A DNA stretch of 64,000 bases from Linanthus parryae (lineage: Eukaryota > Streptophyta > Magnoliopsida > Ericales > Polemoniaceae): positions 111,705,057-111,769,056 of the forward strand of contig JALGPY010000001.1 of the NCBI GenBank assembly GCA_023055425.1, given 5' to 3'. Both the position numbers and the translations under genes were made by a program. Below, piece after piece: positions 12,583-24,687 of this stretch (position 1 is the stretch's first letter; each line of letters opens with the position of its first letter). The notes beneath the pieces are model-generated. The model saw only the letters and a program-made list of their open reading frames with translations. It ran no database searches and was not told the origin of the DNA.

Positions 12583-13220
12583 AAAATGTACGCGAATACA
12601 TCCCACGAAGGTAAGAGTACGATTAGTGTCGTAAAAAAGACTCTAAAACAAGTTAGGAAACAATCAGTTAGCCTCCGGACTCGGTCGTGCAATCTAGCAC
12701 TATACGAACTACTTCCTCACCCCGGCAGTCTTCTTCTTTGTTGTTCTTGATCCTTACTGCGTCTCTAATTCCTCGCCAACCCCTCAAGTATATTCAAAGT
12801 ACGAATTTATGTGACTCTATCACGGTACGAACACGTCGTTTAAGAGCAGTGGCAGTCCGGCGGATCCACTACCATCCCCACTCAATAAAAGTTTAAAATT
12901 TTATCCTGATTATTGTTATTATTTTCAGTTTAGCCTTTACAATAATAATATTATTACAACTGTTAATTTTTTCTAATCTTTTAATTTAGCTCCCACGGTA
13001 ATCCGCCCTAATAGTGGATCCCTCATTAGTCTCCTAATTGTGTCATCACGAATGTATGAATTTGAAAAAAACTGATTCTCAAAAATGTGGAAAAAACTAA
13101 CATTAAATCCATCTTATTTACGTCATTTCATAGAAGGCTAAAGCAGATATGATGGGCTGACCAGAGGACATGGGCCTTGAAAACCCACAGTGACTCAGTT
13201 CGGGCTTCTCTTCTAATATT

Positions 13221-13269
13221 AATATGAGGCCCTATTCCGTTCAAAAAAAAAAAAAACAATATGAGGCCC
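13221..13269 (+). repeat. Ultra-short poly-A insertion with 12-bp target duplication
   Basis: AATATGAGGCCC occurs at 13221-13232 and again at 13258-13269. Between them are only 25 bases, mostly a run of 14 A. A direct repeat flanking a short tail ending in poly-A is the footprint of target-primed reverse transcription by a LINE with extreme 5' truncation. A polymerase-slippage duplication is the alternative. Confidence 0.5.
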
Positions 13270-13639
13270 CATATACAGACAGCTGATTCATTCTTTCAAG
13301 TGCTTTTGTGAAGACTCTTTGCATGGAGAAGGTGCAGCTGCAGAAGAGGCTATTACAATAGTATCGATCTGAATATTTGGAAATGCATTTTTGAAACTTC
13401 AGAGTAAGAACATAGTACAATTCATGACAAAATATAATAAATGTCCAAAAACTAAAGGAGCATAGCAAACTAGCAATTGTTCAAAAGATGATATGAGGAA
13501 AGATTTAGGTAGAGATCAGATTTAGTCACTCTCTCTCTCTGTCTCTATATATATATACACACACACCAATGTGATAGTAATTTTGTAGGACAAATATATG
13601 TATTGGACTAAGAATGAGAGGAGATTTATCCTTGTTGAT

Positions 13640-13880
13640 ATCCTACTCCAGGACCTCGTTTGTTTTTTGGCTTAGATTCGAAGACTTGATAGTGCTGGTA
13701 TTAATAGTGATGTGATTAATAGTACTGAAATTAACAGTGATGCAGTGGGTATAAGACAATGTTTGTTTTCTCCATGACTATGTGGGACTATGACAGAAAT
13801 GACAAATATGCCCTCAGTGATAAGTATGAAATAAAATCTGACGCATGTCATTACAGTATGAAATAAAATATAATAGTGTA
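13640..13880. repeat. Probable MITE remnant (family also at 31355-31440)
   Basis: The stretch with repeated ATTAATAGTGATG / AGTACTGAAATTAAC units followed by GGGTATAAGACAATG matches the reverse complement of 31355-31440 in the pyrophosphatase intron. Its start (CCTCGTTTGTTTTTTGG) resembles many plant MITE ends. I could not find a matching terminal inverted repeat, so the limits are approximate. Confidence 0.4.
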
Positions 13881-14569
13881 TCTAAAACAAAATTACTACA
13901 CATATTCCATCATATCTTTCCAATGATCAACACTACAAAAAATAACAATAAAACAGATGAACGACCATCAGATCATTCAAAAAATCTACGAAATTGGACC
14001 ATTTGAAGGAGAAAAACTCGAAAGCAATGTAAATATAAAAGTAAACTATGTACCTAACCCAGTAAACTATCTCCCTCCATAAAGGATTTAGATTATTCCT
14101 TTACTTGAGAGTAAAATCTACAAAAATAATAGTGCACTGTGTGCAAAAAAAATGTATTCACAACTCCATCAATGGAGCAAGCTCACTGATCAGATTGTGA
14201 CTTTCGTGGCGGTGATTCATAGCATACAAGTACTTGGTTCTAATAGAGTGAATTTCTGATGAGGTGAATTTACATGGAGAGCTTCAGTAAGGTTTTAGGA
14301 TAAAAGTGTCATAAAAACAAAGTATTGTTAATACCTGGAATACCCAGGTATGGATTAAGCCATATGAGAGGGCTTCATGGTGGGCCAGCAATTATGCAAA
14401 CTTTTGCCAGTTTTGCCAACAAACAAAAAATATTAAATGTTTGGGCTTGGCAATCCCATATTGGCTTCATAAGACAAAAAACAAACGAAGTCCAGAGGTA
14501 TTGCAGAAAGACGCCAGAGCAGAGTTAATTTTTGCACACGAGCGGCGAGAGGGTTGGAAGAAAACAAGG

Positions 14570-15185
14570 CAGTCATTCGCAAATAAAAATGTGAGAGACA
14601 TGGTCACCATTTCTTACTAAAGGAAATTCCAGGCAATCATCACTTCCCATAAGACGGGAGAGGGAAGACGAAAGAGTTTCGAGGTATATGATAAAGAGGT
14701 AGGGGAAAGAGCCCCGCCCCATGTCTAAGCCCTGCCTTGGAGCACACTTTTTCACCTAACTTTTCATTGAGCAGAACTGAGAAGGAAGTAGTGGTGACAC
14801 ATTGTAAGAGGAGACAAATCCATATTTTTAAAAGCCAAGAAATCTGAGAACTTTTTCGAGAAAAGCCCACTTGATCCTGTCAATAGCTTTATTCCTATCC
14901 GGTTTCATGGCTCCCATATGGTAATTTTCTTTCTAGTGAGATATAATCCTGGAAAAAATATATTTAGCAAGGAGTGTGTTACCAGAGATTTGGCGGCCCG
15001 GGACAAAAACACTTTGCTGTGCAAAGATAGTATCAAGTAGGACACGTTTAAGGCGGTTAGGACCTTGGCCACGATAGAGAGTCAAGTAGAGACTAACGGG
15101 CCTAAAATCAGATGGATTATTAGAAGAGTCAGTCTTGGGGATGAGCGCGATGAAGAAATAGTTAACTTCCTTAAGTAAGAAGTTA
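14570..15185 (-). pseudogene. L1-type LINE reverse transcriptase relic
   Basis: Read on the minus strand from 15185 down, in several frames: LIPKTDSSNNPSDFRPVSL (RT block 1), then ..VFVPGRQISGN.. (about 15000), AIDRIKWAFLEKVL (about 14870), FSVLLNEKLGE.. and GLRHG.. (corrupt GLRQGDPLSPYLF block, about 14740) and SHIF.. where FADD is lost (about 14590). The order is that of non-LTR retrotransposon RT. No endonuclease, 3' end or poly-A is seen. It is an old internal fragment. Confidence 0.8.
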
Positions 15186-16223
15186 GAATTAAAGAAAGAT
15201 GATTTTATTTAATTTAGATCTGTTAATTTTTGCACATGCTTTGCTAAATTGGCGGTGTGTGGTGGTGGTGGTAGTGGTGTTGATGTTGTTTTATACCAAA
15301 GTGAGAGAGAGAGAGGGAGAGACTATTGAGGTAGAGACAGAGATACAGAGGGAATTAGAGCGAAAAAAAGGAGAAAATTGTCATTTACACATATTTCTTA
15401 AAACATGTGCAAATAGTAACCAGATAAAAGAAAAGAAACATAGGAAGTATCAACTGAGTTTATTCGAATAAATATAACTGATTTTCGTGAAAATCATAAA
15501 AATAATACTCAATCCATTTGCCTTTATAAGTCTCGTTTTTCATTTTGGAGTGTTCCAAAATGTAAGTTTTTTTTTAAAAAAATGAACCAACTTTAAAGTA
15601 AACAATTTCTCTTTTATCTCTCTTTATCTTTTCTAGGATATGAATTGTAATCAAAATATTACGAAAGAGGGTAAAAAATATTTATCATATTAAATCACTT
15701 AAAATTTATTTTATATTACACTTACTAAGGGCATTATAGATAACTACACAAAATCTCGGCATACTTATTCTTCATCTAGGCATACTTGTTACACAAAATT
15801 ATTTTCCTCAAAGCTTGTTCTTTCTTGTATCATGCGGGGTGTAGTTGAATTGGATGGGTTATCATTCTTAAGACTTGAGACATTTACCTTGAGGTCTTGA
15901 TTCAAATATTTGGGCAACTCAATTGCTACATACTGTCCTCCTTAATTGCGAGTTTTGTCAGCTCAAATTTTCTCAGACTGATTTACCGTCGTTAAAAAAA
16001 CATAAACAAATGAATGTATCTATAACAATCTACTATGGAGGATAGTCTGTCCCCAAAATGTGAATCATCCAACCAAACAACATTCAAGTATGTGAAACAT
16101 CCAACCAAATAACATTCAAGTCTTCCAAACATAAATATACCTGTTCTTCACATGCTCCACTAAAATAATTTCGGGTCCACATGAATAAAATCTAACCCCA
16201 ATTCCACCAATCACAGTTAAGAG
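15186..16223. other. Intergenic DNA without recognisable gene
   Basis: AT-rich. The stretch near 15505-15745 starts like a Stowaway-type MITE (CTCAATCCATTTGCCTTTAT) but I could not find its other end. A near-perfect tandem pair of about 30 bp (ACATCCAACCAAA..AACATTCAAGT) lies at 16066-16123. Confidence 0.5.
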
Positions 16224-16639
16224 ATGTTTTGTGGTGGCATATTTAGAGATGATGAATGCAGGATGATTGAAACTTACTGTGGGAATTATATTGTGCAGTC
16301 CTTGAGGCAAAGTTGTGGCGTATTTTCAGAGAACTTACTATTGCCCACAAGCATAACTAGACTGATGTTAGCATTGAAAGTGATTCAAAGGAGGCTCTAC
16401 AGCTCATCAAATAAGGAAATTTGGAAATGCATAACTATAAAACAGTTGTGGAGGAAATTAGAATTCCGCTCCAAGGCTGCAACTGTAACCTAGCTTGGAT
16501 CCCTAGAGAGACTAATGAAGTTGCTGACACCTTGGCAAAGATGAGAGTTCAACAAAAAGAACACATGGTTATCTTTGAAGAAGCTCCAACTGAGATCAGG
16601 GAGCTCCTTGTGAAGGACACTATGGCGCAGCAAATTTAA
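16224..16639 (+). pseudogene. LINE-type RNase H domain relic
   Basis: Frames in series give LWRIFRELTIAHKH.., IESDSKEALQLI, then a clean run with LAWIPRETNEVADTLAKM before a TAA at 16637-16639. This is the RVT_3 RNase H domain found at the C-terminus of plant L1-type LINEs and related genes, which removes RNA from RNA-DNA hybrids. The first half is frameshifted. No RT is attached. It ends 53 bp before the LTR of copia remnant C. Confidence 0.65.
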
Positions 16640-16692
16640 TGGGAGCCATGCTGTGTGGAATGTGGACTGTTCTCTTTTTTTTATTTATGTTA

Positions 16693-16929
16693 TGTTATCA
16701 GATTATCTAGGGTTCTATGAGAACATCATATATGAGAAGATAAAGGAGAAGAAGGAGAGAGAGAGAATGTAGAGGGAAAGATGTAATTCAGTGTATTTAA
16801 TCATCTATATTACACTTACCAAATACAGTACTTATAAGTCTATACTGTATGTAACTACTAGCTAATATAAAAGACACATTTACCCTTGAAGTTCTGATAT
16901 TATTGCAAACTGACCCTACACTATCTACA
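16693..16929 (-). repeat. Probable 3' LTR of copia remnant C
   Basis: On the minus strand a purine tract (TTTGAGGGAGGC) after RNase H is followed by TGTAGATAGTG at 16929. The sequence runs down to CTGATAACA at 16693, giving TGT...ACA ends and about 237 bp. No partner LTR is present, so the outer limit is inferred. Confidence 0.55.
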
Positions 16930-16939
16930 GCCTCCCTCA

Positions 16940-18024
16940 AACTGAGCTCAATGTTACACTTGAGTGAACTACAGTTTGGTCCTCAAATCCAGAAATTGAG
17001 CATGAGAAAGAGCATTTGTCATAATATCTGCAACTTGAGTCTTAGAAGGAATATAGGACAAGGAAATAAACTTGGATATTGCCATTTCTCTCACAAAATG
17101 ATAGTAATCTCAATGTGTTTGGTTCAAGCATGAGAAACTGGATTGGATGCTAGAGTCAAAACTGAGACATTATCACACCACAAATGAGGAACATTATAAG
17201 CAATACTCAAATCTTCCAACAAATAAGTGATTTACCTCAACTGCCACATCTGACAATGCTCTATACTCGGCCTCTGTAGAAGACTTTGCAACTGTAGGTT
17301 GTTTCTTAGAGCACCAAGACACCAAATTAGAGCCCAGAAACACACAATATCCAGTAGTAGACCTCTTATCCTCTCTGCATCCAGCCTAGTCAGCATCACT
17401 AAGGGCAGTAATAGAGACAGGAAGATCATAAACCACAAATTAAAGACCTTGACCAAGAGTACCTTTCACATATCTCAATGTCCTCTTAAGAGACTGAAAA
17501 TTTGTGGCTGTATGCATATGTTGACACAAAACATTTACTGCAAACTGTAAATCTAGCCTTGTGATTGTGAGGTACTGAAGTGCTCCAACAATACTTCTAA
17601 AGGAAGTGACATCTGAAGAGGAAAACACAGATTCAGTAGAGACCACAGAGGCAATGAAAGGTCGGGGAACAACTGGAGTAACCACAACTTTACTTTCTTG
17701 CAAACCAGCCTTGAGAAGTAGATCAGTGGCATACTTAGTCTGATGTAGAACAAACCCAGAAGAGTTCTTTGACACTTCAATGCCTAGAAAGTAGTTGAAA
17801 ACCCCCAAATCTCTTAGAGCAAAGTGAGTCTTCATACTGTGAAGGAAATCTTTAATAGCTGCAGTACTATTCCCAGTGACTAAAATATCATCTACATAGA
17901 CTACCCCAGAAGAGTCACTGTAGAATTATTTAACACAAACAGAGAAGTGTCTGCCAAGCTCATGAGAAAACCTTGAGCTAACAAGAAATTAGATGACTTT
18001 TGATACCAAGATCTAGGAGCTTGC
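16940..18024 (-). pseudogene. RT C-half and RNase H of copia remnant C
   Basis: From 18024 down: APRSWYQKSSNFLL, RT active site VVYVDDILVTGNS (about 17890), ..RDLGVFNYFLGIEVSK.., VGALQYLTITRLDLQFAVN, then in another frame the RNase H part ([35 protein letters not shown]) and its end near 16950. The YVDD catalytic pair is kept; frameshifts near 17440 and 17230 and several stops make it non-functional. Confidence 0.85.
18020..18024. repeat. Target-site duplication CTTGC, left copy, of element D
   Basis: CTTGC precedes the LTR start TGCAACAACC at 18025 and recurs at 26124-26128 after the LTR end GGGGTATTACA. The 5-bp size is normal for LTR-retrotransposon integrase. Confidence 0.93.
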
Positions 18025-19552
18025 TGCAACAACCCCCTTATCCGGCTCGGACAAGACCGGGAGGGCGATGCTAAAAGTAACGGCGGAAATCAAATGCATA
18101 ACATCCCAACTTATTTATTTATTACATAATATTAAACAAAAGTTTCTAGATATTACACAAGCGTTTCTGAAACTACTACATTATTCGTAACTAGCCAAAA
18201 CTAGATGCTACTCAAGGTGAAATCCAACTACGTGAGTCTCGTTCCCAGCTACACCTTAGTCTTCAGCTCCTAAACCTGCGGTGGGAAGGAAACAGGAACC
18301 GCATTTTTCAAAGTCAGCATGGAAATACTGAGTAAGTGACACCCAAGCTCGTAAAACAGAAGATGAAGCATAACTTTCTTTTCACAATAAATATAAAGAG
18401 GAAATAAATCATAAAAATTGTAAAACTTGCAGAGTAGATCAGGAACTCAAACATAAACTGTAAAACAGTAAAAACACTTATAAGATTTTCTTTCTTTTGA
18501 TCTTCCTTTCTCTTATTTCAAACGGGGAGAATTAGTCCTAGTCTCTTTCTTCTTTTCTTTCTTAAATATCAAAATCTCATAGAAAACTGTATTATTAACT
18601 TTGTTGACACGGGGAAGAATCTACTAACTCTACGCATCCAAGACCTTAAGTGCCGGCACCCCCCTAAGACTTCTTGCGGCCAGAGAGGTGAGTACATGGT
18701 GCGACCCGGCAGGTTGCGACCGGGTTAAACTAAAAACGGGTCGAGAGGACGAAGCCAACACGACCAATCTAATCACAGGCCGAGTGAACAAAGTCAACAC
18801 GGCAATAATACGCTTCTCCCGTACAACTCTTTCCACTTTAATTAATTATGCATTAATATTATTCGTGTGACAATATCAAGCAAAATAACTTCTTTAAAAT
18901 GTAAGGAAATCTGAAATAAACACATAAATAAATAACAAGCACTTGTTGAGACAATTACTAAAATCAACTTGCGACACGAAAGGAGCTTGGCACACAAGGC
19001 TTGGCATGTTCACTTACCTTACTTTCCGTAGCAAAAGCACGTCCTAGCAGTGGCTCGGGCCTACAAAGATGTCACCTACAAATCGTGTCTATGTCAACAA
19101 ATATTCAAATAAAATGCTATAATTCCTTAAAGAGTATTTTTCTTTATATTAATCCAAACCCCGCTATTTAAATTCTAACGTTTTATTATCTATTTATAAT
19201 TTCCTAGAAATGCTACAACTCATCTACTTTTAAACAACTATTCTTATTATTATTATTATTATTTAAAAGTGACTAATTAGATTAAAAATATTAGTTAAAG
19301 ATAAAATTGTACTTAGAAGCTATAAATGATTTTTGACTATTATGTTTTTAGGAAAACTCTACACGATGCTATATTATTTAGAAATAGTGAAAATCCAGTT
19401 TTACAAGCTAACAACTAATTTAATAAGCTAAGTGATTAAACATTATTTATTGCAAGTTTTTAACAAAAACGCTTCTATTATAATTTTTTTAACAAACCAC
19501 CCGTTTACTACAAAAACTACTATTTTTAGAAATTGTTGTTAATCCAAAAATA

Positions 19553-19624
<72 letters not shown>

Positions 19625-21060
19625 TTAACTAAAAGTGTGGTTTAAACTCTAATTTATATTAAAAATCAACAAATACCTAGTTTATATTAAAGCAGTTATG
19701 TTAAATGTCACTAATCACCCCCTAGTTTCAGAAAATACAAAACAGCCCCTATGTCATGTTATAATAATTTTCTGAAAATTACACTTTGACCCCTTTTTCA
19801 ACAACAAACTTGATTTAGCTTCTCTAGTCATGATTTCAGCTACCAATTCTTGATTTTGATTTCATATAACAACTAAACAGAGGGTATAGCACGTACCTAG
19901 GCCAAAAATGGCCGGAAACCGTTGAGATATGTGTCGGGTCGAAGTCTCGTATCGGAGTCGCCGGAGTTGAAGCTCACCCGCCGGATTTAATGGCTTCTTT
20001 GGCCGGTTCTGAGTCTACTGCTGGCTTGGTCGGTGCCTAAGGAGTCTGCTGGGATCAAGGGAGAGATTGGGTGTTGCTGCTGCGCTTGGCCGGAGTTGGT
20101 CGCCGGTTTTAATGGAGGCCGGAGGTGGCGGTGACCTCTGCTACTCCTGCTGCTGCTACTACTTGGGTTCTGGAACCTCTTTCGATTGGAAAGAGAGTGA
20201 AACAGAGGCAGAGAGGTGAATGAGAGAGAGAGAGAGGCGGTAGTGGTGGTGGGTTTGCTTTCCCGTTCGTCGCCGCCGGCACAGGGGTGGCCGTGGTGGT
20301 TGTTGTTGCTGCTACTGCTGCCTCTGTCGGTGTTTGTTTCAGAGAACAGAGAGGATGGGAGAGCTAGAGAGAGAGAGAGAAGTGGGTGGCTTTCTCGGTG
20401 CTTGCTGCCGGAAACAATGGCGGCAGTGGTGGATGGGGGTGGCTGCTGCCTCTCTTCCTCCGCTGCTGCTGCTGTTCTCTGGTGGCAGGTAGGTGGAGGG
20501 AGAGAGTGAGAGATGAAAGAGGTGATGGTGGTGGGTTTTTACCGAGGTTTCAACGATGATGGTGGTGATGATGTTGACGGTGGTTGTGGTGGTGAAGGTG
20601 GCTGCTGGGGCTGCTGCTGCTGGTGGTGGCTGGTGAGGGCTTTAAATAGTGTAGGTTCCTTGGTGGCCAAGTAGTAGAAGGCGGCGTGAAGCTTCACGAA
20701 GGGTGTTGGGGCGGTTACGGGTTGAAGGCGGTTTTCATGCTTTGTCGTGAAGGAAATTTTGGAGGGGATGAGTGAGAGGGAGAAGTGGTAATGTGTGGGT
20801 GAAGTACTAGTGTTTTAGTGATTGGGTGTGGCAACCACACCTAGTCTCGCGGTAGTCGGGTACGCGTTGAAAATTATAATTTTAACTAAATCTACGAAAC
20901 GTTAACATATTATTTCGCGATCGTTAAGCTATTATTTTTTCTAAAATTCTCTACAATACAAAACTCAAAAATTTTATTCTCATATTATTTTGCCTATAAA
21001 AATTATTATTATGCTTCTTTAATGACTATTTTACCCCTACGGATTAAACGGGGTATTACA
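18025..21060 (-). repeat. 3' LTR of element D (3036 bp)
   Basis: TGCAACAACCCC (plus strand) to GGGGTATTACA. Near-identical to 23085-26123. It contains a long (TTA)n run at about 19551-19625, a GA/CT-rich stretch with CTG/GGT repeats at about 20150-20640 and a TATA-like TTTAAATAG (20641-20649) that could drive minus-strand transcription. Short frames in it, such as 20216-20509, recur in the other LTR and follow simple repeats, so I do not call them genes. Confidence 0.95.
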
Positions 21061-21077
21061 TCCCTCCCCCCTTAGAC
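21061..21077 (-). promoter_or_regulatory. Polypurine tract of element D
   Basis: The minus strand reads GTCTAAGGGGGGAGGGA immediately before the LTR start TGTAATACCCC. Confidence 0.9.
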
Positions 21078-21419
21078 AAAGCTTCGTCCTCGAAGCTAAA
21101 ATCAGGCAACTACTCATGATACTCAGATAATCTAATAAACAACTATCTAACAGAATTTATGTCACATGGCTGGCAAGTAATTTCACGTAACAAATAATAG
21201 CAAATAGCCATTTTAAGATATACGTAACACCATATAAGGTCGTGGTCACATCTAACTAATTAAGTGGTCTTGGTCCCATTAGGTTACTAAGTCTCGAGGC
21301 TAACCATGTCTCAATAGTACTAAGAACGTAACACTACTTTATCGAAAGGTTGCCGTCCCTAGAACTGAACTCAATATTCGAAAAATATACGAGCCCTTAG
21401 TACCTGATCAAGTAGGTTG

Positions 21420-22625
21420 TCAACCCGAAGTTGGCTGCTCATAGTCATGGAAATCTCCTGTGCCAACTCCATACTCAGCTTCTGCCTCAGTCTTTGTCAA
21501 CACTGCAATTCTTCCTACATTGGTATTTTGAGCTCCTGTTCCTCCTGCCCCATTATTGTTGTTCATCTTGTATCCAGCATTATTGTTTCCAGTCCTGGGT
21601 TGAGCTCCATTCTGTCCTGTATTTCCTGGGTTGTAGTTCTGCTGCCTTCCGTATCCATTGTCTCCATTGTTCAGACGGTTCTCATTCGGCTGACGGTTTC
21701 CCTGGTAGTTGTTCTGTTGTGGTCCTCCAAAGTTGCCTCCTTGGATTATTGGCTGATTCCCAACTGGTGGTCGTCGACATTCGTAAGATCGGTGTCCCCT
21801 CTTTCCACAATTGAGGCATGTGACTACATTTCCTTCACAATCCGCTCCGGGGTGGTTCCGTGGGCACTTTTTGCAGTAATGACGGCGAATTGGCTGAGTT
21901 TCAACATCCTGCTCACTGCCTCGGTTTTTCTCATGGTTACCTCCTCCATTGCTAGGCTTGCCCTTTGCAGAGTTGGTGTTACTTGCTCCTGTTTCTTCTA
22001 GCTTACGTTTCTTGCGTTTCTCTTCTTGGGTAACACGAACCCGATAGATGTCAGCAGCTCTGTCGTAGGCTTCATGGAGAGTAGAATAGGTTCTGCATAA
22101 CAGAGACTCCTGTAGTCTTTCATGCAGCCCAGCGATGAATTTAGAGATCTTGGAATCCTCGTCAGGTACCATGTTGCCTACAAACCTTGTCAACTCAGTA
22201 AATTTCCGGAAGTACTCAGTTACGGAATCGTTTCTTTGCTGTAGGTTCTGGAATTCTAGTTCCTTGCTCCTTTTCACATGGTGAGGGTAGAAGCGAGCTC
22301 TCATCGCAGATTGAAGGGATTCCCAGTTGAATTTCGGATCGGCTAGCAAAGTTTCCCTTGCATTCCTCCACCAAAGATGTGCTTCACTCTTTAAGTAGAA
22401 GACAGCACAGTTGACTTTCCGGTCATCAGGACATTCTACGGTCTCAAGAATTTTGTCCATTTCTATAATCCAATCCTCTAATTCCACATGATCCTCTTTT
22501 CCCGTAAAATCCATTGGCTTCATATCTGCCACTTGCTTGGCCCAATTAGTTCCTGTCTGTCCTCCATTATTCATCATCTGTGTCATTTGCACGAAGAATT
22601 GCTCCATGGTGATGTTCTCAGACAT
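21420..22625 (-). CDS. Gag polyprotein of element D (401 aa, intact)
   Basis: ATG at 22625, no stops for 401 codons. The Gag forms the virus-like particle and binds element RNA. Residues about 35-180 match the Ty3/gypsy retrotransposon gag domain (AHLWWRNARETLL; MRARFYPHHVKRSKE; VTEYFRKFTELTRF). Residues 200-240 are basic and polar. Two zinc knuckles follow: C251-x2-C254-x3-H258-x4-C263 and C270-x2-C273-x4-H278-x4-C283. The tail is Asn/Gly/Gln-rich (290-370) and ends with GRIAVLTKTEAEAEYG, which resembles the linker that precedes protease in full-length gypsy elements. The frame therefore stops about where protease should begin. It is the only intact retroelement frame of this size in the window. 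Confidence 0.93.
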   Translation of the reverse strand: MSENITMEQFFVQMTQMMNNGGQTGTNWAKQVADMKPMDFTGKEDHVELEDWIIEMDKILETVECPDDRKVNCAVFYLKSEAHLWWRNARETLLADPKFNWESLQSAMRARFYPHHVKRSKELEFQNLQQRNDSVTEYFRKFTELTRFVGNMVPDEDSKISKFIAGLHERLQESLLCRTYSTLHEAYDRAADIYRVRVTQEEKRKKRKLEETGASNTNSAKGKPSNGGGNHEKNRGSEQDVETQPIRRHYCKKCPRNHPGADCEGNVVTCLNCGKRGHRSYECRRPPVGNQPIIQGGNFGGPQQNNYQGNRQPNENRLNNGDNGYGRQQNYNPGNTGQNGAQPRTGNNNAGYKMNNNNGAGGTGAQNTNVGRIAVLTKTEAEAEYGVGTGDFHDYEQPTSG

Positions 22626-23070
22626 CTGTTCCTGTCAAACTTTCCCTAAGTAATATCGTAACGGTCTATCAGTCTCATCCTACGGTATTCCGGGTTATGG
22701 TCTGGAAATCTCAACAATTTTCTCATAATTTCATAATTAGCAATGCTTCTAACACATAGCACTCAACTTCACAGTAACACATATAACTCATGTCAACAAC
22801 TATAACTCTTCTTTGCACAGCAAGCAGAAATCAAACTCTATTTCCATCCTTGTTCTTATCATGAAAGTAACAACCATCTATAATCATTGAAATGAATCTC
22901 AAATCAAACTGTATCACATAAAACTCAACAATCTCAAAGCAGGATGAGGGTGGCTGGAATAATCAAAACTTATACTTAGGCTACCCATAACCCCAACGGC
23001 TTTTCCAATTTTAATTATCTTGCCCTATGTTCATTTTAAGTTACCCTACAGGTTTTATACTGGAACGAAC
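22626..23070 (-). other. Leader of element D between PBS and gag
   Basis: 445 bp without a meaningful reading frame. Packaging signals may lie here, but none can be named from sequence. Confidence 0.5.
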
Positions 23071-23082
23071 GCTCTGATACCA
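23071..23082 (-). promoter_or_regulatory. Primer-binding site (tRNA-iMet) of element D
   Basis: The minus strand reads TGGTATCAGAGC, two bases inside the 5' LTR edge at 23085. Confidence 0.95.
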
Positions 23083-23084
23083 CC

Positions 23085-24612
23085 TGCAACAACCCCCTTA
23101 TCCGGCTCGGACAAGACCGGGAGGGCGATGCTAAAAGTAACGGCGGAAATCAAATGCATAACATCCCAACTTATTTATTTATTACATAATATTAAACAAA
23201 AGTTTCTAGATATTACACAAGCGTTTCTGAAACTACTACATTATTCGTAACTAGCCAAAACTAGATGCTACTCAAGGTGAAATCCAACTACGTGAGTCTC
23301 GTTCCCAGCTACACCTTAGTCTTCAGCTCCTAAACCTGCGGTGGGAAGGAAACAGGAACCGCGTTTTTCAAAGTCAGCATGGAAATACTGAGTAAGTGAC
23401 ACCCAAGCTCGTAAAACAGAAGATGAAGCATAACTTTCTTTTCACAATAAATATAAAGAGGAAATAAATCATAAAAATTGTAAAACTTGCAGAGTAGATC
23501 AGGAACTCAAACATAAACTGTAAAACAGTAAAAACACTTATAAGATTTTCTTTCTTTTGATCTTCCTTTCTCTTATTTCAAACGGGGAGAATTAGTCCCA
23601 GTCTCTTTCTTCTTTTCTTTCTTAAATATCAAAATCTCATAGAAAACTGTATTATTAACTTTGTTGACACGGGGAAGAATCTACTAACTCTACGCATCCA
23701 AGACCTTAAGTGCCGGCACCCCCCTAAGACTTCTTGCGGCCAGAGAGGTGAGTACATGGTGCGACCCGGCAGGTTGCGACCGGGTTAAACTAAAAACGGG
23801 TCGAGAGGACGAAGCCAACACGACCAATCTAATCACAGGCCGAGTGAACAAAGTCAACACGGCAATAATACGCTTCTCCCGTACAACTCTTTCCACTTTA
23901 ATTAATTATGCATTAATATTATTCGTGTGACAATATCAAGCAAAATAACTTCTTTAAAATGTAAGGAAATCTGAAATAAACACATAAATAAATAACAAGC
24001 ACTTGTTGAGACAATTACTAAAATCAACTTGCGACACGAAAGGAGCTTGGGACACAAGGCTTGGCATGTTCACTTACCTTACTTTCCGTAGCAAAAGCAC
24101 GTCCTAGCAGTGGCTCGGGCCTACAAAGATGTCACCTACAAATCGTGTCTATGTCAACAAATATTCAAATAAAATGCTATAATTCCTTAAAGAGTATTTT
24201 TCTTTATATTAATCCAAACCCCGCTATTTAAATTCTAACGTTTTATTATCTATTTATAATTTCCTAGAAATGCTACAACTCATCTACTTTTAAACAACTA
24301 TTCTTATTATTATTATTATTATTTAAAAGTGACTAATTAGATTACAAATATTAGTTAAAGATAAAATTGTACTTAGAAGCTATAAATGATTTTTGACTAT
24401 TATGTTTTTAGGAAAACTCTACACGATGCTATATTATTTAGAAATAGTGAAAATCCAGTTTTACAAGCTAACAACTGATTTAATAAGCTAAGTGATTAAA
24501 CATTATTTATTGCAAGTTTTTAACAAAAACGCTTCTATTATAATTTTTTTAACAAACCACCCGTTTACTACAAAAACTACTATTTTTAGAAATTGTTGTT
24601 AATCCAAAAATA

Positions 24613-24687
<75 letters not shown>

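Larger units (their letters stand above)
12583..14569. other. Intergenic DNA without recognisable gene
   Basis: AT-rich sequence with simple repeats (CT/TA/CA run at 13530-13565) and the small repeats listed separately. No reading frame resembles a known family. Confidence 0.6.

Noticed and set aside
16224..16639. Belonging to the same LINE as 27724-29222
   Set aside because: Both contain an RNase H domain, so they cannot be two halves of one copy split by element C.
18630..18870. Frames on both strands, repeated at 23690-23930
   Set aside because: LTR sequence of element D; overlapping frames on both strands, no domain.
20216..20509. 97-codon frame, repeated at 25279-25572
   Set aside because: In the LTRs of element D, made of GA/CTG/GGT simple repeats; identical only because the LTRs are.
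21417..22001. 194-codon plus-strand frame opposite gag
   Set aside because: Antisense shadow of the gag of element D; its hydrophobic look comes from the Asn/Gln-rich gag codons read backwards.
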